64,000 nucleotides of DNA from a bacterium (GCA_028824415.1 JAPPDX010000048.1:24395-88394); one strand, 5' to 3'; positions 1-8,632 are shown, counted from the stretch's first letter. The notes: generated by a model not told the origin, from the letters alone. Numbers and translations are program-made.

Positions 1-2
1 TC

Positions 3-122
3 CAAGGGCTCGAGGGAGGCGAGATCTCGCTGCGACTGCTGAGCCACTACGCGTCCGCCGTCCAGCATCAGCAATACCACGGCCTCGACGTCGTGACGGT
101 CCAAGTCAGACGATCCGCCTAG
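3..122 (+). CDS. possible 3' end of a gene cut by the window edge
   Basis: An open frame enters from the left edge and stops at TAG 120-122, giving about 39 C-terminal residues ending in VTVQVRRSA. I do not recognise a family. It would lie tail-to-tail with leuS. Another plus frame is also open through this stretch, so the choice of frame is weak. It could be noncoding sequence downstream of leuS. Confidence 0.25.
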   Translation, partial: QGLEGGEISLRLLSHYASAVQHQQYHGLDVVTVQVRRSA

Positions 123-156
123 CCCAGCCGAACGGCTCGCCGTCGTCACTCCCTCC

Positions 157-2631
157 TCAGACGACGAGGTTGACCAGCTTGGGGGGGCGGGCGATGACCC
201 GGCGGGGTTCGCCGCCGTCGAGGTGGCGCTGTACGCGCTCTGAGGCGAGGGCGTGCTCGACCGCCTCGGACTCGCCGATGGCGGCATCCACTTCCAGGCG
301 GTCGCGCACCTTGCCGTTCACCTGAACGACGAGGGTCACCCTTTCGGCCGCCAGCTTCGCCGGATCGGCGACGGGCCACGGCTCGGTGTGGATGTGGCGG
401 CCGCGGCGGCGCTCCCACAATTCGGCGGTGATGTGCGGAACCATCGGGGCCATCACCAGCAGCAGCCGGTCCAGCACCTCGTCCAATACGTCGCCGTGGG
501 GACCGGCGGCGGCCTGCACGTAGCGGTACAGATCGTTGGTGAACTCCATGCAGGCAGCGACCGCGGTGTTGTAGGACCAGCGGTCGAAGTCGCGGGTCAC
601 GCGGTCCACCAGCCGGTGAGAGCCGCGGTCGATCTCGAGGTCGGCCTCGCCGATTGCGCCCGACCGGACCGGAGAGCCGGCATGCGCCTCGCCGGTCACC
701 AGGCGCCAGACGCGCCCTAGGAACTTGGCGCACCCGTCGATCCCGAAGTCCTCCCAGTCCACATCGTCCTGGGGTGGCTTCACCTGCAGGTGCGCCAGAC
801 GCAGGGCATCGGCGCCCTGGCGGTCCAGGATCTCCTCGGGCGCCACCAGGTTTCCCTTGCTCTTGGACATCTTCGCTCCGCCGAGGCGGATCATGCCCTG
901 GGTGAACAGCCGGGCGAAGGGTTCGCTCAGGTCGGGCGGAGCCACACCGATGTCGGCCAGGGCCTTGGTGAAGAAGCGTGCATACATGAGGTGCAGGATT
1001 GCGTGCTCGATCCCCCCGATGTACTGGTCCACGGGCAGCCAGCGCGCCGCCGCTTGCGCAGAGAACGGCGCTTCGTCGTTGGCCGGGTCGGCGAAACGGA
1101 GGAAGTACCAGGACGAGTCGACGAACGTGTCCATGGTGTCGGTCTCGCGCCGCGCCGGACCGCCGCATACCGGGCACGTGGCCTCCAGGAAGCCCTCGTG
1201 GGCGTTGAGTGGCGAGCGGCCCGTGGGCAGGAAGTCCACGTCGTCGGGTAGCAGGATCGGCAATTCCGACTCCGGCACCGGCTGGTAGCCGCACACTTCG
1301 CAGCAGACCATCGGGATGGGACAGCCCCAGAATCGCTGGCGCGACACCAGCCAGTCGCGCAGCCGGTAGTTGACCTTGCGGTGTCCCAGACCCTCCGATT
1401 CCACCCAGTCGGCGGCCCGCTCGATGGCGTCGGCGACCGCCAGACCGTCGAGCCAGTCGCTGTTGATCGACGGCCCCTCGCCGCTGTAGGCCTCGCCCTC
1501 CCAACCGTCAGGCGGCCGCACGGTCCGCACGATGGGCAGTTCGTGGGCCACCGCGAACTCCCAGTCGCGCTGGTCCTCGCCCGGCACGCCCATGATCGCC
1601 CCGGTGCCGTAGGTCATCAGGACGTAGTCGGCCAGGTAGAGCGGAACCGGATCGCCTGTGAAGGGGTTGACGACCGACGTGCCGCAGGCCACGCCGCGCT
1701 TGTCGAGGCGCCCTTCGGTGGACAGGCGCTGCATCTCGCTCTGGGACGCCACCGAACGGCGGAACTCCTCGACGGCGGTCCGCTGCGAGGGTGCCGTCAG
1801 CTCGGCGACCCGGGGATGCTCGGGGGAGAGCACCGCGTAGGTGATGCCGAACCCGGTGTCGGGACGGGTGGTGAACACCTCGATGGGCGGCACATCGGCG
1901 CGGGGTAAACCATCGGCATCGGCGATGGGTAGGGCGAGTTCGGTACCCACCGAGCGCCCGATCCAGTTCCGCTGCATGTTCTTGACGCGCTCGGGCCATT
2001 CGATGCCGGCGGTGTCGTCGAGGAGGCGCTGCGCATATGCCGTGATGCGGAAGAACCACTGCGCCAGCTCGCGGTGCTCCACGAGGTCGCCGGAGCGCTC
2101 ACACGTGCCGTCGGGCAGAACCTGCTCGTTGGCCAGCACCGTCTGGCAGCCCGGACACCAGTTGACGGGCGCGGAGTCCCGGTAGGCCAGTCCCGCCTCG
2201 TAGAACTTCAAGAAGATCCACTGCGTCCAGCGGATGTAGGTGGGGTCGTGGCTGCGGAACACCCGGCGCTGGTCGTAGACGGCGCCGATGCGCTCCAGCG
2301 ATGACGACAGTTCGGCAATGCGCGCCTCGGTGAAGCTGCGGGGGTGCTCTCCGGTGCGGATGGCGGCGTTCTCGGCGGGAAGCCCGAAGCTGTCGAAGCC
2401 GATGGGTGACAGCACCCCGTCACCGCGCATGGTGCGGTAGCGAACGAGCAGGTCACCGAAGGTGTAGTTCCGCACGTGGCCCATGTGCGCGGGGCCGCTG
2501 GGATAGGGGTACATGGACAGCACGTAGAAGGGCGGGCGCGGATCGTCGTTGTCGATCTCGTAGGTGCCCTCGTCGCGCCAACGCCGTTGCCAGCGGCTCT
2601 CCATGGCCACTGCGTCGTAGCGGTCCCGCAC
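157..2631 (-). CDS. leuS: leucyl-tRNA synthetase
   Basis: Class Ia aminoacyl-tRNA synthetase that charges tRNA-Leu in the cytoplasm. The 824-residue product is full length for a bacterial LeuRS. The HIGH-type signature (HMGH, in [12 protein letters not shown]) lies near residue 50 and the KMSKS loop ([11 protein letters not shown]) near residue 580, with the CP1 editing domain between them and the anticodon-binding domain after. A CPGC cysteine pair typical of the zinc-bearing insertion is visible near residue 160. The start is GTG at 2631; an in-frame ATG at 2604 would remove nine residues. It stands alone, divergent from tRNA-Ala, and no T-box or other leader is evident in the ~95-base gap. 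Product is secure; only the exact start is uncertain. Confidence 0.97.
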   Translation of the reverse strand: MRDRYDAVAMESRWQRRWRDEGTYEIDNDDPRPPFYVLSMYPYPSGPAHMGHVRNYTFGDLLVRYRTMRGDGVLSPIGFDSFGLPAENAAIRTGEHPRSFTEARIAELSSSLERIGAVYDQRRVFRSHDPTYIRWTQWIFLKFYEAGLAYRDSAPVNWCPGCQTVLANEQVLPDGTCERSGDLVEHRELAQWFFRITAYAQRLLDDTAGIEWPERVKNMQRNWIGRSVGTELALPIADADGLPRADVPPIEVFTTRPDTGFGITYAVLSPEHPRVAELTAPSQRTAVEEFRRSVASQSEMQRLSTEGRLDKRGVACGTSVVNPFTGDPVPLYLADYVLMTYGTGAIMGVPGEDQRDWEFAVAHELPIVRTVRPPDGWEGEAYSGEGPSINSDWLDGLAVADAIERAADWVESEGLGHRKVNYRLRDWLVSRQRFWGCPIPMVCCEVCGYQPVPESELPILLPDDVDFLPTGRSPLNAHEGFLEATCPVCGGPARRETDTMDTFVDSSWYFLRFADPANDEAPFSAQAAARWLPVDQYIGGIEHAILHLMYARFFTKALADIGVAPPDLSEPFARLFTQGMIRLGGAKMSKSKGNLVAPEEILDRQGADALRLAHLQVKPPQDDVDWEDFGIDGCAKFLGRVWRLVTGEAHAGSPVRSGAIGEADLEIDRGSHRLVDRVTRDFDRWSYNTAVAACMEFTNDLYRYVQAAAGPHGDVLDEVLDRLLLVMAPMVPHITAELWERRRGRHIHTEPWPVADPAKLAAERVTLVVQVNGKVRDRLEVDAAIGESEAVEHALASERVQRHLDGGEPRRVIARPPKLVNLVV

Positions 2632-2724
2632 GCCCCGATGCTAGAAGGATCGGTTCCCGTTCAGGCGATCCCTCCCGCTTCCACGACAGGCAGATTGCGG
2701 CGTGCTTGGTAGCCTGCTGCCGCC

Positions 2725-2798
2725 GGGGCTATAGCTCAGTTGGCTAGAGCGCTGCCATGGCATGGCAGAGGTCACGGGTTCGAGTCCCGTTAGCTCCA
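2725..2798 (+). tRNA. tRNA-Ala (anticodon GGC)
   Basis: A cloverleaf folds from GGGGCTA at the 5' end to TAGCTCC plus discriminator A. The acceptor stem contains the G3:U70 pair that is the alanine identity element. The anticodon arm is CTGCC-ATGGCAT-GGCAG, placing GGC at the anticodon, and the T arm carries GGTTCGAGTCC. CC follows the discriminator but the third base is G, so CCA is not fully encoded. A TAGCCT hexamer at 2710-2715, nine bases upstream, is a plausible -10 box. Confidence 0.96.
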
Positions 2799-2800
2799 CC

Positions 2801-3679
2801 GGGCCGTCTGTACCCTGCTCACCCTTCCGGCGTGTGTGCCTCGGGTGCGTTCAGCGCCGCTCGGCGGCCCGATCCTTGCCGCCTGTTGTCCTCTTCGACA
2901 TCCGCTTTGCGGACCGTGACGATCAGTTGCCCTCACTGCGCACGTCGGTCGGCGCGCCCGCGGGGCACATCATGGAGCCGGCGTCCCCCCGACGTGAACG
3001 CGCCATTCGTGCCACTTTCTTGCCACTGATCTGCGCCATGTTGTAGTCGACATTGTCCGCCTGACCGTTCCGTCCACTTCCTCCCATACTGTCGCCGACG
3101 CGGCGCTTCTTTCGTGATACGACCTCCCCGGCCGCTGCGATCATGAGCGCCGGAGGCAGCCACAGGGTCCATGTCGTCCCGCCAGAATCCGATGACCCTG
3201 CAAGGGTCCGCCTCGGGGCGACCATTGGCAACTTCGTCCTCGCACCGGAACTCCCGCGCCACGTGCGGTCGAGATGTCCGTGACAGAGGGATGCAGAATC
3301 ATCGATATACAACTGCAGTAGCCCGAACTTTCCCGATAGCGGGCCTGCGGACAGCGAGGCGACCTCCCCCCGCCGCATTGGTGGCCGGTGTTCACGGCGT
3401 GACGCTTGTGGCCGCCGTAGAATCAAAGAAAGATCCTGACTCCTAGATCATCTATAGAATACAATAATAATTTGATAAAGAACTATCTAATAGTCGTGGA
3501 TAGATCGAGTTGTGGAGCCACCGCGACGAGTCGTGCGATAGCTCACTCACTCTGCATGAACGGATCCGGCACTTGCAGAGAACTTGCCACGCGCGCCCGA
3601 AGGTATTGACCTAGTCTTAGTGCGCTGCGGCTGTAGAAGCGTAGAAGGCGGACTCGCGCTACAAGACCCCAGACACTAG
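2801..3679. other. gene-poor stretch with an AT-rich patch
   Basis: I find no recognisable gene in these ~880 bases. The longest minus-strand frame (2923-3426) matches no family I know and has no start context or codon pattern like its neighbours. Bases ~3440-3530 are strikingly AT-rich for this chromosome (runs such as ACAATAATAATTTGATAAAG) and include short palindromes such as TCTATAGA. TTGACC at 3605 and the pair CCTAGT near 3609 / ACTAGG near 3674 lie just before the MarR gene and could be part of its promoter and operator. The location beside a tRNA gene would fit remnants of an integrated element, but no integrase or tRNA-end duplication is visible. Confidence 0.5.
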
Positions 3680-3688
3680 GTGGAATCG

Positions 3689-4144
3689 ATGCAAAAAAGA
3701 TCGAGGGAAGAGTTAACCCAGCGCCTGGTCGACTCAGTGGAGCACTTGAACAGGCAACTTCGACTGGACCGGCTAAGCGAGTGGCAGGACTTGGGCCTGA
3801 CCATCCCTCAGGCCAAGACCCTCTTCCTCCTCGAGAGGCAAGGGCCGCAGCGGATGGGGACCATCGCGGGCGCCCTGGGGATCGCCGTCTCAGCCACCAC
3901 GACCGTCGTGGACCGCCTCGTCGAGCGGGGTCTGGCAACGCGCCTCTCAGACCCGAAAGACCGCAGGGTCGTGATCTGTGAACTCACCGAGCAGGGACGT
4001 GAGGCGGCCGACAGGTTCTGGACGATCGGCCACGAACGTCTCCGCATGCTGGCAGATCACCTGAAGGCCGAACAGCTAACAGGTCTGGTTCAGGCGTTCG
4101 AGCAGATGTGCGACGCCGAGGCCGACGCTTCCGCCAAGTCCTGA
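3689..4144 (+). CDS. MarR-family transcriptional regulator
   Basis: A winged-helix DNA-binding repressor of about 151 residues, the usual MarR length. The helix-turn-helix and wing are clear: MGTIAGALGIAVSATTTVVD is followed by RLVERGLATRLSDPKDRRVV, where the D-x-R-D-x-R type wing is a family hallmark. A GTG at 3680 is in frame, but AGGTGG at 3678-3683 makes a good Shine-Dalgarno for ATG 3689, so I start there. The gene is monocistronic and follows an AT-rich upstream region, where autoregulation would be expected for this family. The ligand and targets cannot be read from sequence. Confidence 0.9.
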   Translation: MQKRSREELTQRLVDSVEHLNRQLRLDRLSEWQDLGLTIPQAKTLFLLERQGPQRMGTIAGALGIAVSATTTVVDRLVERGLATRLSDPKDRRVVICELTEQGREAADRFWTIGHERLRMLADHLKAEQLTGLVQAFEQMCDAEADASAKS

Positions 4145-4372
4145 CGGTCCACCCGGCCAACTCGCTCGCGGCCCTGAGCCGGCGGGGCGCCTGAGCCCGA
4201 ACCTGCGCCGGAATCCCCTTTTCCCGGGGCGCCCGGCAGGCCGGTGGCGCCAGGGCACCGTGACGTGTTCCCGATCGGCGAGCCCGCTGGTTAGGTTGTC
4301 AACAAGCACCATGGTCTCTGGGAATCTCTTCGCCAATGCTGTCAACGCGCGTACGGCCTCGGGCGTCTGTAC

Positions 4373-4969
4373 GTGCGTAGGTTGAATGAACCTGCAGCGA
4401 GCCATGAGCCTGCAGCCATGAGCGCCCCGCAGCGGCGAGGCGGCCCACGAGGAAGCGAGACCCAAGATGACCTGCTGGTCCGGCTATTCGCCGACCATTA
4501 CAAGGATCTCGTTCGTCTCGCCTCGTTGCTTCTCGACGATGTGGGGAGCTGCGAGGAAGTCGTGCAGGACGCCTTCGTGAAGATGCACACCCTCACGAGC
4601 CGCCCCGAGGAGGGCAAAGAGGCCGCCTACCTGCGCAGCATCGTCATGAACGGCGCACGCTCGCGCATGCGCAGGCGCATGGTGCGCCGGCGTGTGGTAC
4701 CCGAGGCGCCGACACCTACCGACAGCGCAGAGGTGGGCGCGCTCGAGCGGTTGCAGAGCGACGCGCTGATCGACGCCGTCCGCAACCTGCCGCGACGGCA
4801 GTCAGAAGTGCTCACCCTGCGGTACTACCTGGACCTCAGTGAAGCCGAGATCGCCGAGACCCTCGGCATCTCCGCGGGATCGGTCAAAACGCACGCCAGC
4901 CGCGGCCTGGCGGCTCTGGAGCGGAAGCTGACATCGGCCGAAGCGGACACGGACGAGGGAACCTCGTGA
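4373..4969 (+). CDS. ECF-type RNA polymerase sigma factor
   Basis: A sigma-70 family extracytoplasmic-function factor of up to 198 residues. Region 2 (FADHYKDLVRLASLLLDD to AFVKMHTLTSRPEEGKEAAY) and region 4 (LPRRQSEVLTLRYYLDLSEAEIAETLGISAGSVKTHASRGL) are both present, while region 3 is absent, as in ECFs. The listed start is GTG 4373; ATG at 4418 (MSAPQ) is a reasonable alternative. The stop overlaps the next start in a GTGA tetranucleotide, so it is translationally coupled to the membrane protein downstream, the usual layout for a sigma factor and its regulator. Targets are unknown. Confidence 0.92.
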   Translation: MRRLNEPAASHEPAAMSAPQRRGGPRGSETQDDLLVRLFADHYKDLVRLASLLLDDVGSCEEVVQDAFVKMHTLTSRPEEGKEAAYLRSIVMNGARSRMRRRMVRRRVVPEAPTPTDSAEVGALERLQSDALIDAVRNLPRRQSEVLTLRYYLDLSEAEIAETLGISAGSVKTHASRGLAALERKLTSAEADTDEGTS

Positions 4970-6762
4970 ACATCGAGGAACGCCTCAGGAGTGCCTTCAC
5001 TCAGCGGGCCGAGGACGTCGAGGTGTCGCCCGGCGCCCTGTTCGAGATCCAGCGCCGCCTCGGCCGCCGGCGCCGCGTGCCCCGGGTGCCCGAAGTGCGC
5101 CTGCGGCCGGCAATGGTCCTGGCGGCAGCGGCATGCGCGGCAATCGCCGTCGTTGTCTCGATCTCCGTGACAGGTCCCACTGCGACACCGCCGATTCAGA
5201 CCGACACCCCACCCGTTGCCGCTACCGCCGATCCGGACGCGGTGGCACCGACCACGGCCGACCCGCCGCCGACCCCTCAACCGACGACGCCGGCTCCCCC
5301 CTCCGTCACCCAGGTGGATCCTCAGTCCGGCGGCTCAGGGCAGATCACCACCACCACGCCGCCCCCGGCACCCCCCACACCCCCGGCACCCCCGACGTCT
5401 CCGGCGCCGGCAGAACCGACACCTCCAGCCGCAACCACCCCGACGACCCAACCCGACCCGGAGAGCGAGACGGTCAGCGCGGAGGTGCCGGAGTGCCCGG
5501 CGGATCCCGGTGGCGACGGCACCGAGACCTCGTCGACCCAGGTGACTGTTTACTTCGCCTGCGGTGGCAACGACGCGGTCCCGCGACTGCGATCCGCTGC
5601 AACCAACAACCTTCCGACGGCGCTGGGAATCCTCCTGGGCGGCCCCAACGAGGCCGACAGCACGGCCGGGTTCCAAGGACTCAGCAACAATTCGGCCACG
5701 ACAGCGACAACCATGACGACCGACCGGTGGGTGACGATCGATCTCCCGGCCGGCCTCACCGGAGCATTCGAGAGCGACGGAGGCATCACAGCCCAGCAAT
5801 TCCTCGCACAACTCAACGCCACGGTGTTCGAGTTCGGCGAGTTCGATGTTGCCGAATACCGCCTCGACGGTGACTGCGCGGCGTTCGGCAACCTCGTCGG
5901 CGCGTCCTGCCAGATCCACATCCGCGACGGCGACGGTTCCACCAGCCACACCAGCGAGTTGACCGCCCACACGATCGGTGACGTGGACTCGCTGATCCGT
6001 GCCGAACCCGCCGACAGCGCCGCCGAGTTGGGCTCCCTGAGCGACGGTGCCCGCCTCACCGACGGCCGTTCCGGCAGCGGCAGCGAAGCCTGGGCCGAGG
6101 TCGTGACCGCAGCCGGCGACAGGGGCTGGGTCTCGACTGAGACAATCGTGGCGCAGCCGCTCTCCATCGACAGCTCGACAGGAGCGACGATTGCGAGCCT
6201 GGCGCGCCGGCTCACAACCGGTCCCGGGCTCGAGGCGTCCGCCTTCAGGCCGGCAGGTCTGGTGCTCCGATGGGGAGCCGACGCCAGCGACCTCGCCGTC
6301 GTGTCGACCACCGGCGCGGCGGCCGGCGGCGACTGGTGGTACACCCCGGTGGATACGCCCTCGCCACGGGACGGGTCTCCGCAGTCGTCGCTGGCCGACC
6401 TGCTGTGGATCGACGGCAGCGGCGACGACGCCACCGTCACGGTCAACGCGCCCGGTCCACTCGGCGAGCCGCACGGCGACTTCGCCTCGCTGGCCTACGT
6501 CTCGATCTACCGGCCGGCGATCGAGACGGGAACCCTGCCGCCTCCCCTCGCCCCCACCCCCACAACGACGACCCAGGCTTCGACCTCCGAGGAGTCCGAC
6601 CTGCCCCCGGCGCTTCCCACGCCGGCCGACGAGACCGACAGCGCCGACGACACCGAGGAGGAACCGGATCCGCCCCGCGCCCAGATCAGCGTGATCTTCG
6701 ACTTCCTGTCACCCGCCGGTCCCCGTGTCGCCGCAGTGGAGGCGATCTGGATCCAGCCGTGA
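4966..6762 (+). CDS. membrane-anchored protein with GerMN-like and SH3-like regions, putative sigma regulator
   Basis: The 598-residue product begins with a short cytoplasmic segment containing an Arg-rich patch (RRLGRRRRVPR), a single membrane helix at about 49-69, then a long Pro/Thr-rich stretch to about 165. The exported part holds a GerMN-like domain (about 185-335, from TQVTVYFACGGNDAVPR onward) and an SH3-like segment (about 340-400, containing AWAEVVTAAGDRGWVSTE), then a C-terminal region I do not recognise and a low-complexity tail. The GTG start overlaps the sigma-factor stop by four bases. Position suggests an anti-sigma role, but no ZAS zinc motif is visible in the short N-terminus, so regulation of the sigma factor is inference from context. 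It could instead be a cell-envelope protein controlled by the sigma factor. Confidence 0.72.
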   Translation: MNIEERLRSAFTQRAEDVEVSPGALFEIQRRLGRRRRVPRVPEVRLRPAMVLAAAACAAIAVVVSISVTGPTATPPIQTDTPPVAATADPDAVAPTTADPPPTPQPTTPAPPSVTQVDPQSGGSGQITTTTPPPAPPTPPAPPTSPAPAEPTPPAATTPTTQPDPESETVSAEVPECPADPGGDGTETSSTQVTVYFACGGNDAVPRLRSAATNNLPTALGILLGGPNEADSTAGFQGLSNNSATTATTMTTDRWVTIDLPAGLTGAFESDGGITAQQFLAQLNATVFEFGEFDVAEYRLDGDCAAFGNLVGASCQIHIRDGDGSTSHTSELTAHTIGDVDSLIRAEPADSAAELGSLSDGARLTDGRSGSGSEAWAEVVTAAGDRGWVSTETIVAQPLSIDSSTGATIASLARRLTTGPGLEASAFRPAGLVLRWGADASDLAVVSTTGAAAGGDWWYTPVDTPSPRDGSPQSSLADLLWIDGSGDDATVTVNAPGPLGEPHGDFASLAYVSIYRPAIETGTLPPPLAPTPTTTTQASTSEESDLPPALPTPADETDSADDTEEEPDPPRAQISVIFDFLSPAGPRVAAVEAIWIQP

Positions 6763-6797
6763 CCGCGCCTGCCGACGACCCCGGGCCTTTCCGACGT

Positions 6798-6803
6798 TAG
6801 AGT
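6798..6803 (+). promoter_or_regulatory. putative -10 box of the first selenoprotein gene
   Basis: TAGAGT lies 10 bases before GTG 6814. The second paralogue has the same hexamer with the same 10-base gap. No Shine-Dalgarno is present in either case, which fits leaderless transcription. No good -35 element is visible. Confidence 0.4.
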
Positions 6804-6813
6804 TGTCCTACCT

Positions 6814-7437
6814 GTGAGAAGTTGTCGACCTGTTCGAACCGCCCGCCCCGGAGCGGGCTCTCGAAGAACCCTCAGCGGCCTCGCTGTTGCTGTGCTGGCA
6901 ACCGGCGCAGTCATGCTCGCCGCCTGCGGGGGTGGCGAGCAATCCCAGGTCAGCACGGCGGCTCCGGCTGCCGACCCGACCCCTCCACCCGAGCCGGCTC
7001 CGCCCGCGCCCCCAGCGGCTCCCGGCAACGACCTTCCCGGGGTCACCGTCGTGGACGTCGTGAGCGGCGAGAGCCTCGTGCTCTCGTCGCTGGCGCCGGC
7101 CGACCGACCGATCCTGGCGTGGTTCTGGGCACCGCATTGACCGGTTTGCCGCCGGGAGGCTCCCGGCGTCGAGCAGTTCGCTCGAGACCACGGAGACGAG
7201 ATACTCGTCATCGGCCTGGGCACCCAGGACAACCTGGAGCTCGCCGAGGAGTTCGTCGCCTCAGCGGGGATCTCCTCGTTCCAGATGTTCTGGGATGAGT
7301 CGTTCGACTCGTGGGCTCAGCTCGGCGTGGCGTCCCAACCGGCATGGGCACTGTTCTCTCCCGCCGGCGAGTATGTCGAGGGTAGTTTCGGCGAGATCGA
7401 CACCGCGGGGGTGCTCGCCAGGGCCGCATCACTCTGA
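6814..7437 (+). CDS. thioredoxin-fold lipoprotein, predicted selenoprotein A (in-frame UGA at codon 109)
   Basis: Conceptual translation through TGA 7138-7140 gives 207 residues. A lipobox (VMLAAC, lipidated Cys38) follows a signal peptide, then a Pro/Ala-rich linker, then a TlpA-like thioredoxin domain. The active site reads FWAPH-U-PVC: the UGA is exactly at the first redox cysteine, with the resolving Cys112 three residues on and a cis-proline loop (SQPAW, Pro176). The frame stays open and conserved to the real stop TGA 7435-7437. A CG-rich hairpin just after the UGA fits bacterial SECIS geometry. The likely role is thiol-disulfide exchange or reductase activity on the outer face of the membrane. 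Selenocysteine insertion is inferred; the alternative is a truncated or pseudogenised protein, but the intact paralogue with the same UGA argues against that. No sel genes lie in this window. Confidence 0.78.
7138..7168 (+). promoter_or_regulatory. UGA codon and SECIS-like hairpin A
   Basis: Immediately after UGA 7138-7140 a perfect 8-bp stem forms between 7150-7157 (CGCCGGGA) and 7161-7168 (TCCCGGCG) with loop GGC. Seventeen bases separate the UGA from the loop and the loop begins with G; both fall within the published bacterial SECIS consensus of a short stem, 16-37 base spacing and a G among the first two loop bases. Confidence 0.62.
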
Positions 7438-7470
7438 CATCCGCCGCCGATGCACCACGCGCCGGATCGG

Positions 7471-7476
7471 TAGAGT
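7471..7476 (+). promoter_or_regulatory. putative -10 box of the second selenoprotein gene
   Basis: TAGAGT is placed 10 bases before ATG 7487, identical in sequence and spacing to the box before the first paralogue. No Shine-Dalgarno is visible, so each gene may have its own leaderless transcript. Confidence 0.4.
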
Positions 7477-7486
7477 CTTCGCAGCC

Positions 7487-8200
7487 ATGAACTGCGACGA
7501 ACAAGTCCGATTCGACAGCTCCGGCGGGGTTCGGTGCCGGGCACTCACATGGCGGATCATCGCCGTGACGGCCGTGGCGGCCGCGGTGGCGGCGTCCTGC
7601 AGCGGTTCGGAGACGACACAGTCGAGCCCGCAGCCGCCGGCTCCGGCAACGCCCGCCGCAGCGGCACCGGCACCGCCGGAGGGTGCCGCCCCGACGCCCG
7701 CCGAGAGCGCGGCACCGCCGGCACCCGCACCCGAACCCCCACCGCCGGCACCCGCACCCGAACCCCCGCCGCCGGCACCCGCCGGACCCAACGATCTCCC
7801 CACCTCGACCGTGGTGGACGTCTTCACCGGCGAGAGCCTCGTGCTGGCCTCGTTCGCTCCCGCTGACCGGCCCATCCTCGTGTGGGTCTGGGCCCCCCAT
7901 TGACCGGTCTGCCGCCGGGAGGCACCCGGCGTCGAGCAGTTCGCTCGAGACCACGGCAACGAAATCCTCATCGTGGGGTTGGGCACTCAGGACACCTTGA
8001 CCGAGGCTGAGAGCTTCGCGGCCATGACAGGGATCGGGTCGTTCCCGGTGGTCTGGAGCGAGTCGTTCGACCCGGCGGCGCTATTGGGTGTCTTCTCCCA
8101 CCCCGCGTGGATCCTGCTGTCGCCGTCGGGAGAGGTCGTCGAGCGCGGCGTCGGCGGCGTGGACGCGGCTGAGATATTGCAGAAGGCCACCGCTCTCTAG
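7487..8200 (+). CDS. thioredoxin-fold lipoprotein, predicted selenoprotein B (in-frame UGA at codon 139)
   Basis: Read through TGA 7901-7903, this encodes 237 residues and ends at TAG 8198-8200. It has a lipobox (VAASC, Cys38), a longer Pro-rich linker with repeated PEPPPPAPA units, and the same thioredoxin domain: VWAPH-U-PVC with resolving Cys142 and a cis-proline segment (SHPAW). It is a tandem paralogue of the preceding gene. The two differ widely in the linker and C-terminus, yet both keep UGA at the catalytic position, and most base changes beside the site are synonymous. This supports a functional selenoprotein rather than two dead copies. The function is probably extracytoplasmic redox, by fold; the substrate is unknown. 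Confidence 0.78.
7901..7931 (+). promoter_or_regulatory. UGA codon and SECIS-like hairpin B
   Basis: A 7-bp stem, 7913-7919 (CGCCGGG) with 7925-7931 (CCCGGCG), closes a five-base loop AGGCA. Sixteen bases separate the UGA from the loop and G is the second loop base, again within the bacterial SECIS consensus. Compared with hairpin A, one synonymous change opens the top A-T pair and enlarges the loop. Confidence 0.6.
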
Positions 8201-8265
8201 CGAACTGCCTCCGGGGCTCTGGCGAACTGCCTCCGGGGCTCTGGCGAACAGTCTCCGGGGCGCCG
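8200..8265 (+). repeat. three tandem 22-bp direct repeats
   Basis: Units start at 8200, 8222 and 8244. The first two are identical (GCGAACTGCCTCCGGGGC then TCTG); the third differs at a few positions. They begin at the last base of the selenoprotein B stop codon and end just before the convergent gene at 8279, so they fill the intergenic gap. The role is unknown; they could influence termination. Confidence 0.8.
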
Positions 8266-8278
8266 GGCGGCGTCGCGC

Positions 8279-8632
8279 TCAGGCCGCTACCGGCTCCTGG
8301 GAGTACTTGGCCAGCAGGCCCAACGTGGCCCGGCGGTGCAGCATCTTCACGCGCACATCGGGGTAGCGCGTCCGCAGCTTGCGCACCTTGCGGTTCTTGC
8401 GGGTCACGAGCTTCTGCTTCAGCGTCGTCAGCTCGACGTACATGTCATAGGCGGGAAGGTAGAAGTCCGGCGTGAAGGCCTCCAGGACACGCCCCGAAGG
8501 GTCCCGCTCGAGCACGAACGTGGTGGGTTCGTACTGCCACGACACGCCGTAGAAGTCCAAGAGCTCACTGAACGCCCGCTCGGAGGCGTGGGCGAAGCCG
8601 ACTCCACCGGTGGCAGGATCCGCTGGCTGCAC
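8279..8632 (-). CDS. small PD-(D/E)XK-like hypothetical protein
   Basis: The conserved-looking part starts at FAHASERAFSELLDFYG and continues YEPTTFVLE, then TPDFYLP, YVELTTLKQK and a basic tail. The spacing of an early Glu, an Asp in PDF, and a Glu-x-x-x-x-Lys strand resembles the restriction-endonuclease-like fold, although the usual ExK is not exact, so activity is unproven. The start is ambiguous: GTG 8632 avoids a long overlap, while ATG 8788 in the same frame would overlap the upstream MerR gene by about 120 bases. It is the last gene of the MerR/bfn operon. No specific function is assigned. Confidence 0.6.
   Translation of the reverse strand: MQPADPATGGVGFAHASERAFSELLDFYGVSWQYEPTTFVLERDPSGRVLEAFTPDFYLPAYDMYVELTTLKQKLVTRKNRKVRKLRTRYPDVRVKMLHRRATLGLLAKYSQEPVAA

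Noticed and set aside
2923-3426. A 167-codon minus-strand frame near tRNA-Ala as an integrase remnant
   Set aside because: No tyrosine-recombinase or serine-recombinase motif is visible and no flanking direct repeat of the tRNA end is found.
7138-7903. Two ordinary truncated proteins ending at the in-frame TGAs, with separate downstream genes
   Set aside because: The downstream frames lack their own sensible starts and ribosome sites and complete the thioredoxin fold; both paralogues stop at the same catalytic position.
7138-7903. UGA reassigned to tryptophan or glycine
   Set aside because: TGA is the normal stop of many genes here (for example the ECF sigma gene at 4967-4969, khpA's upstream rpsP and the first selenoprotein itself), so global recoding is excluded.
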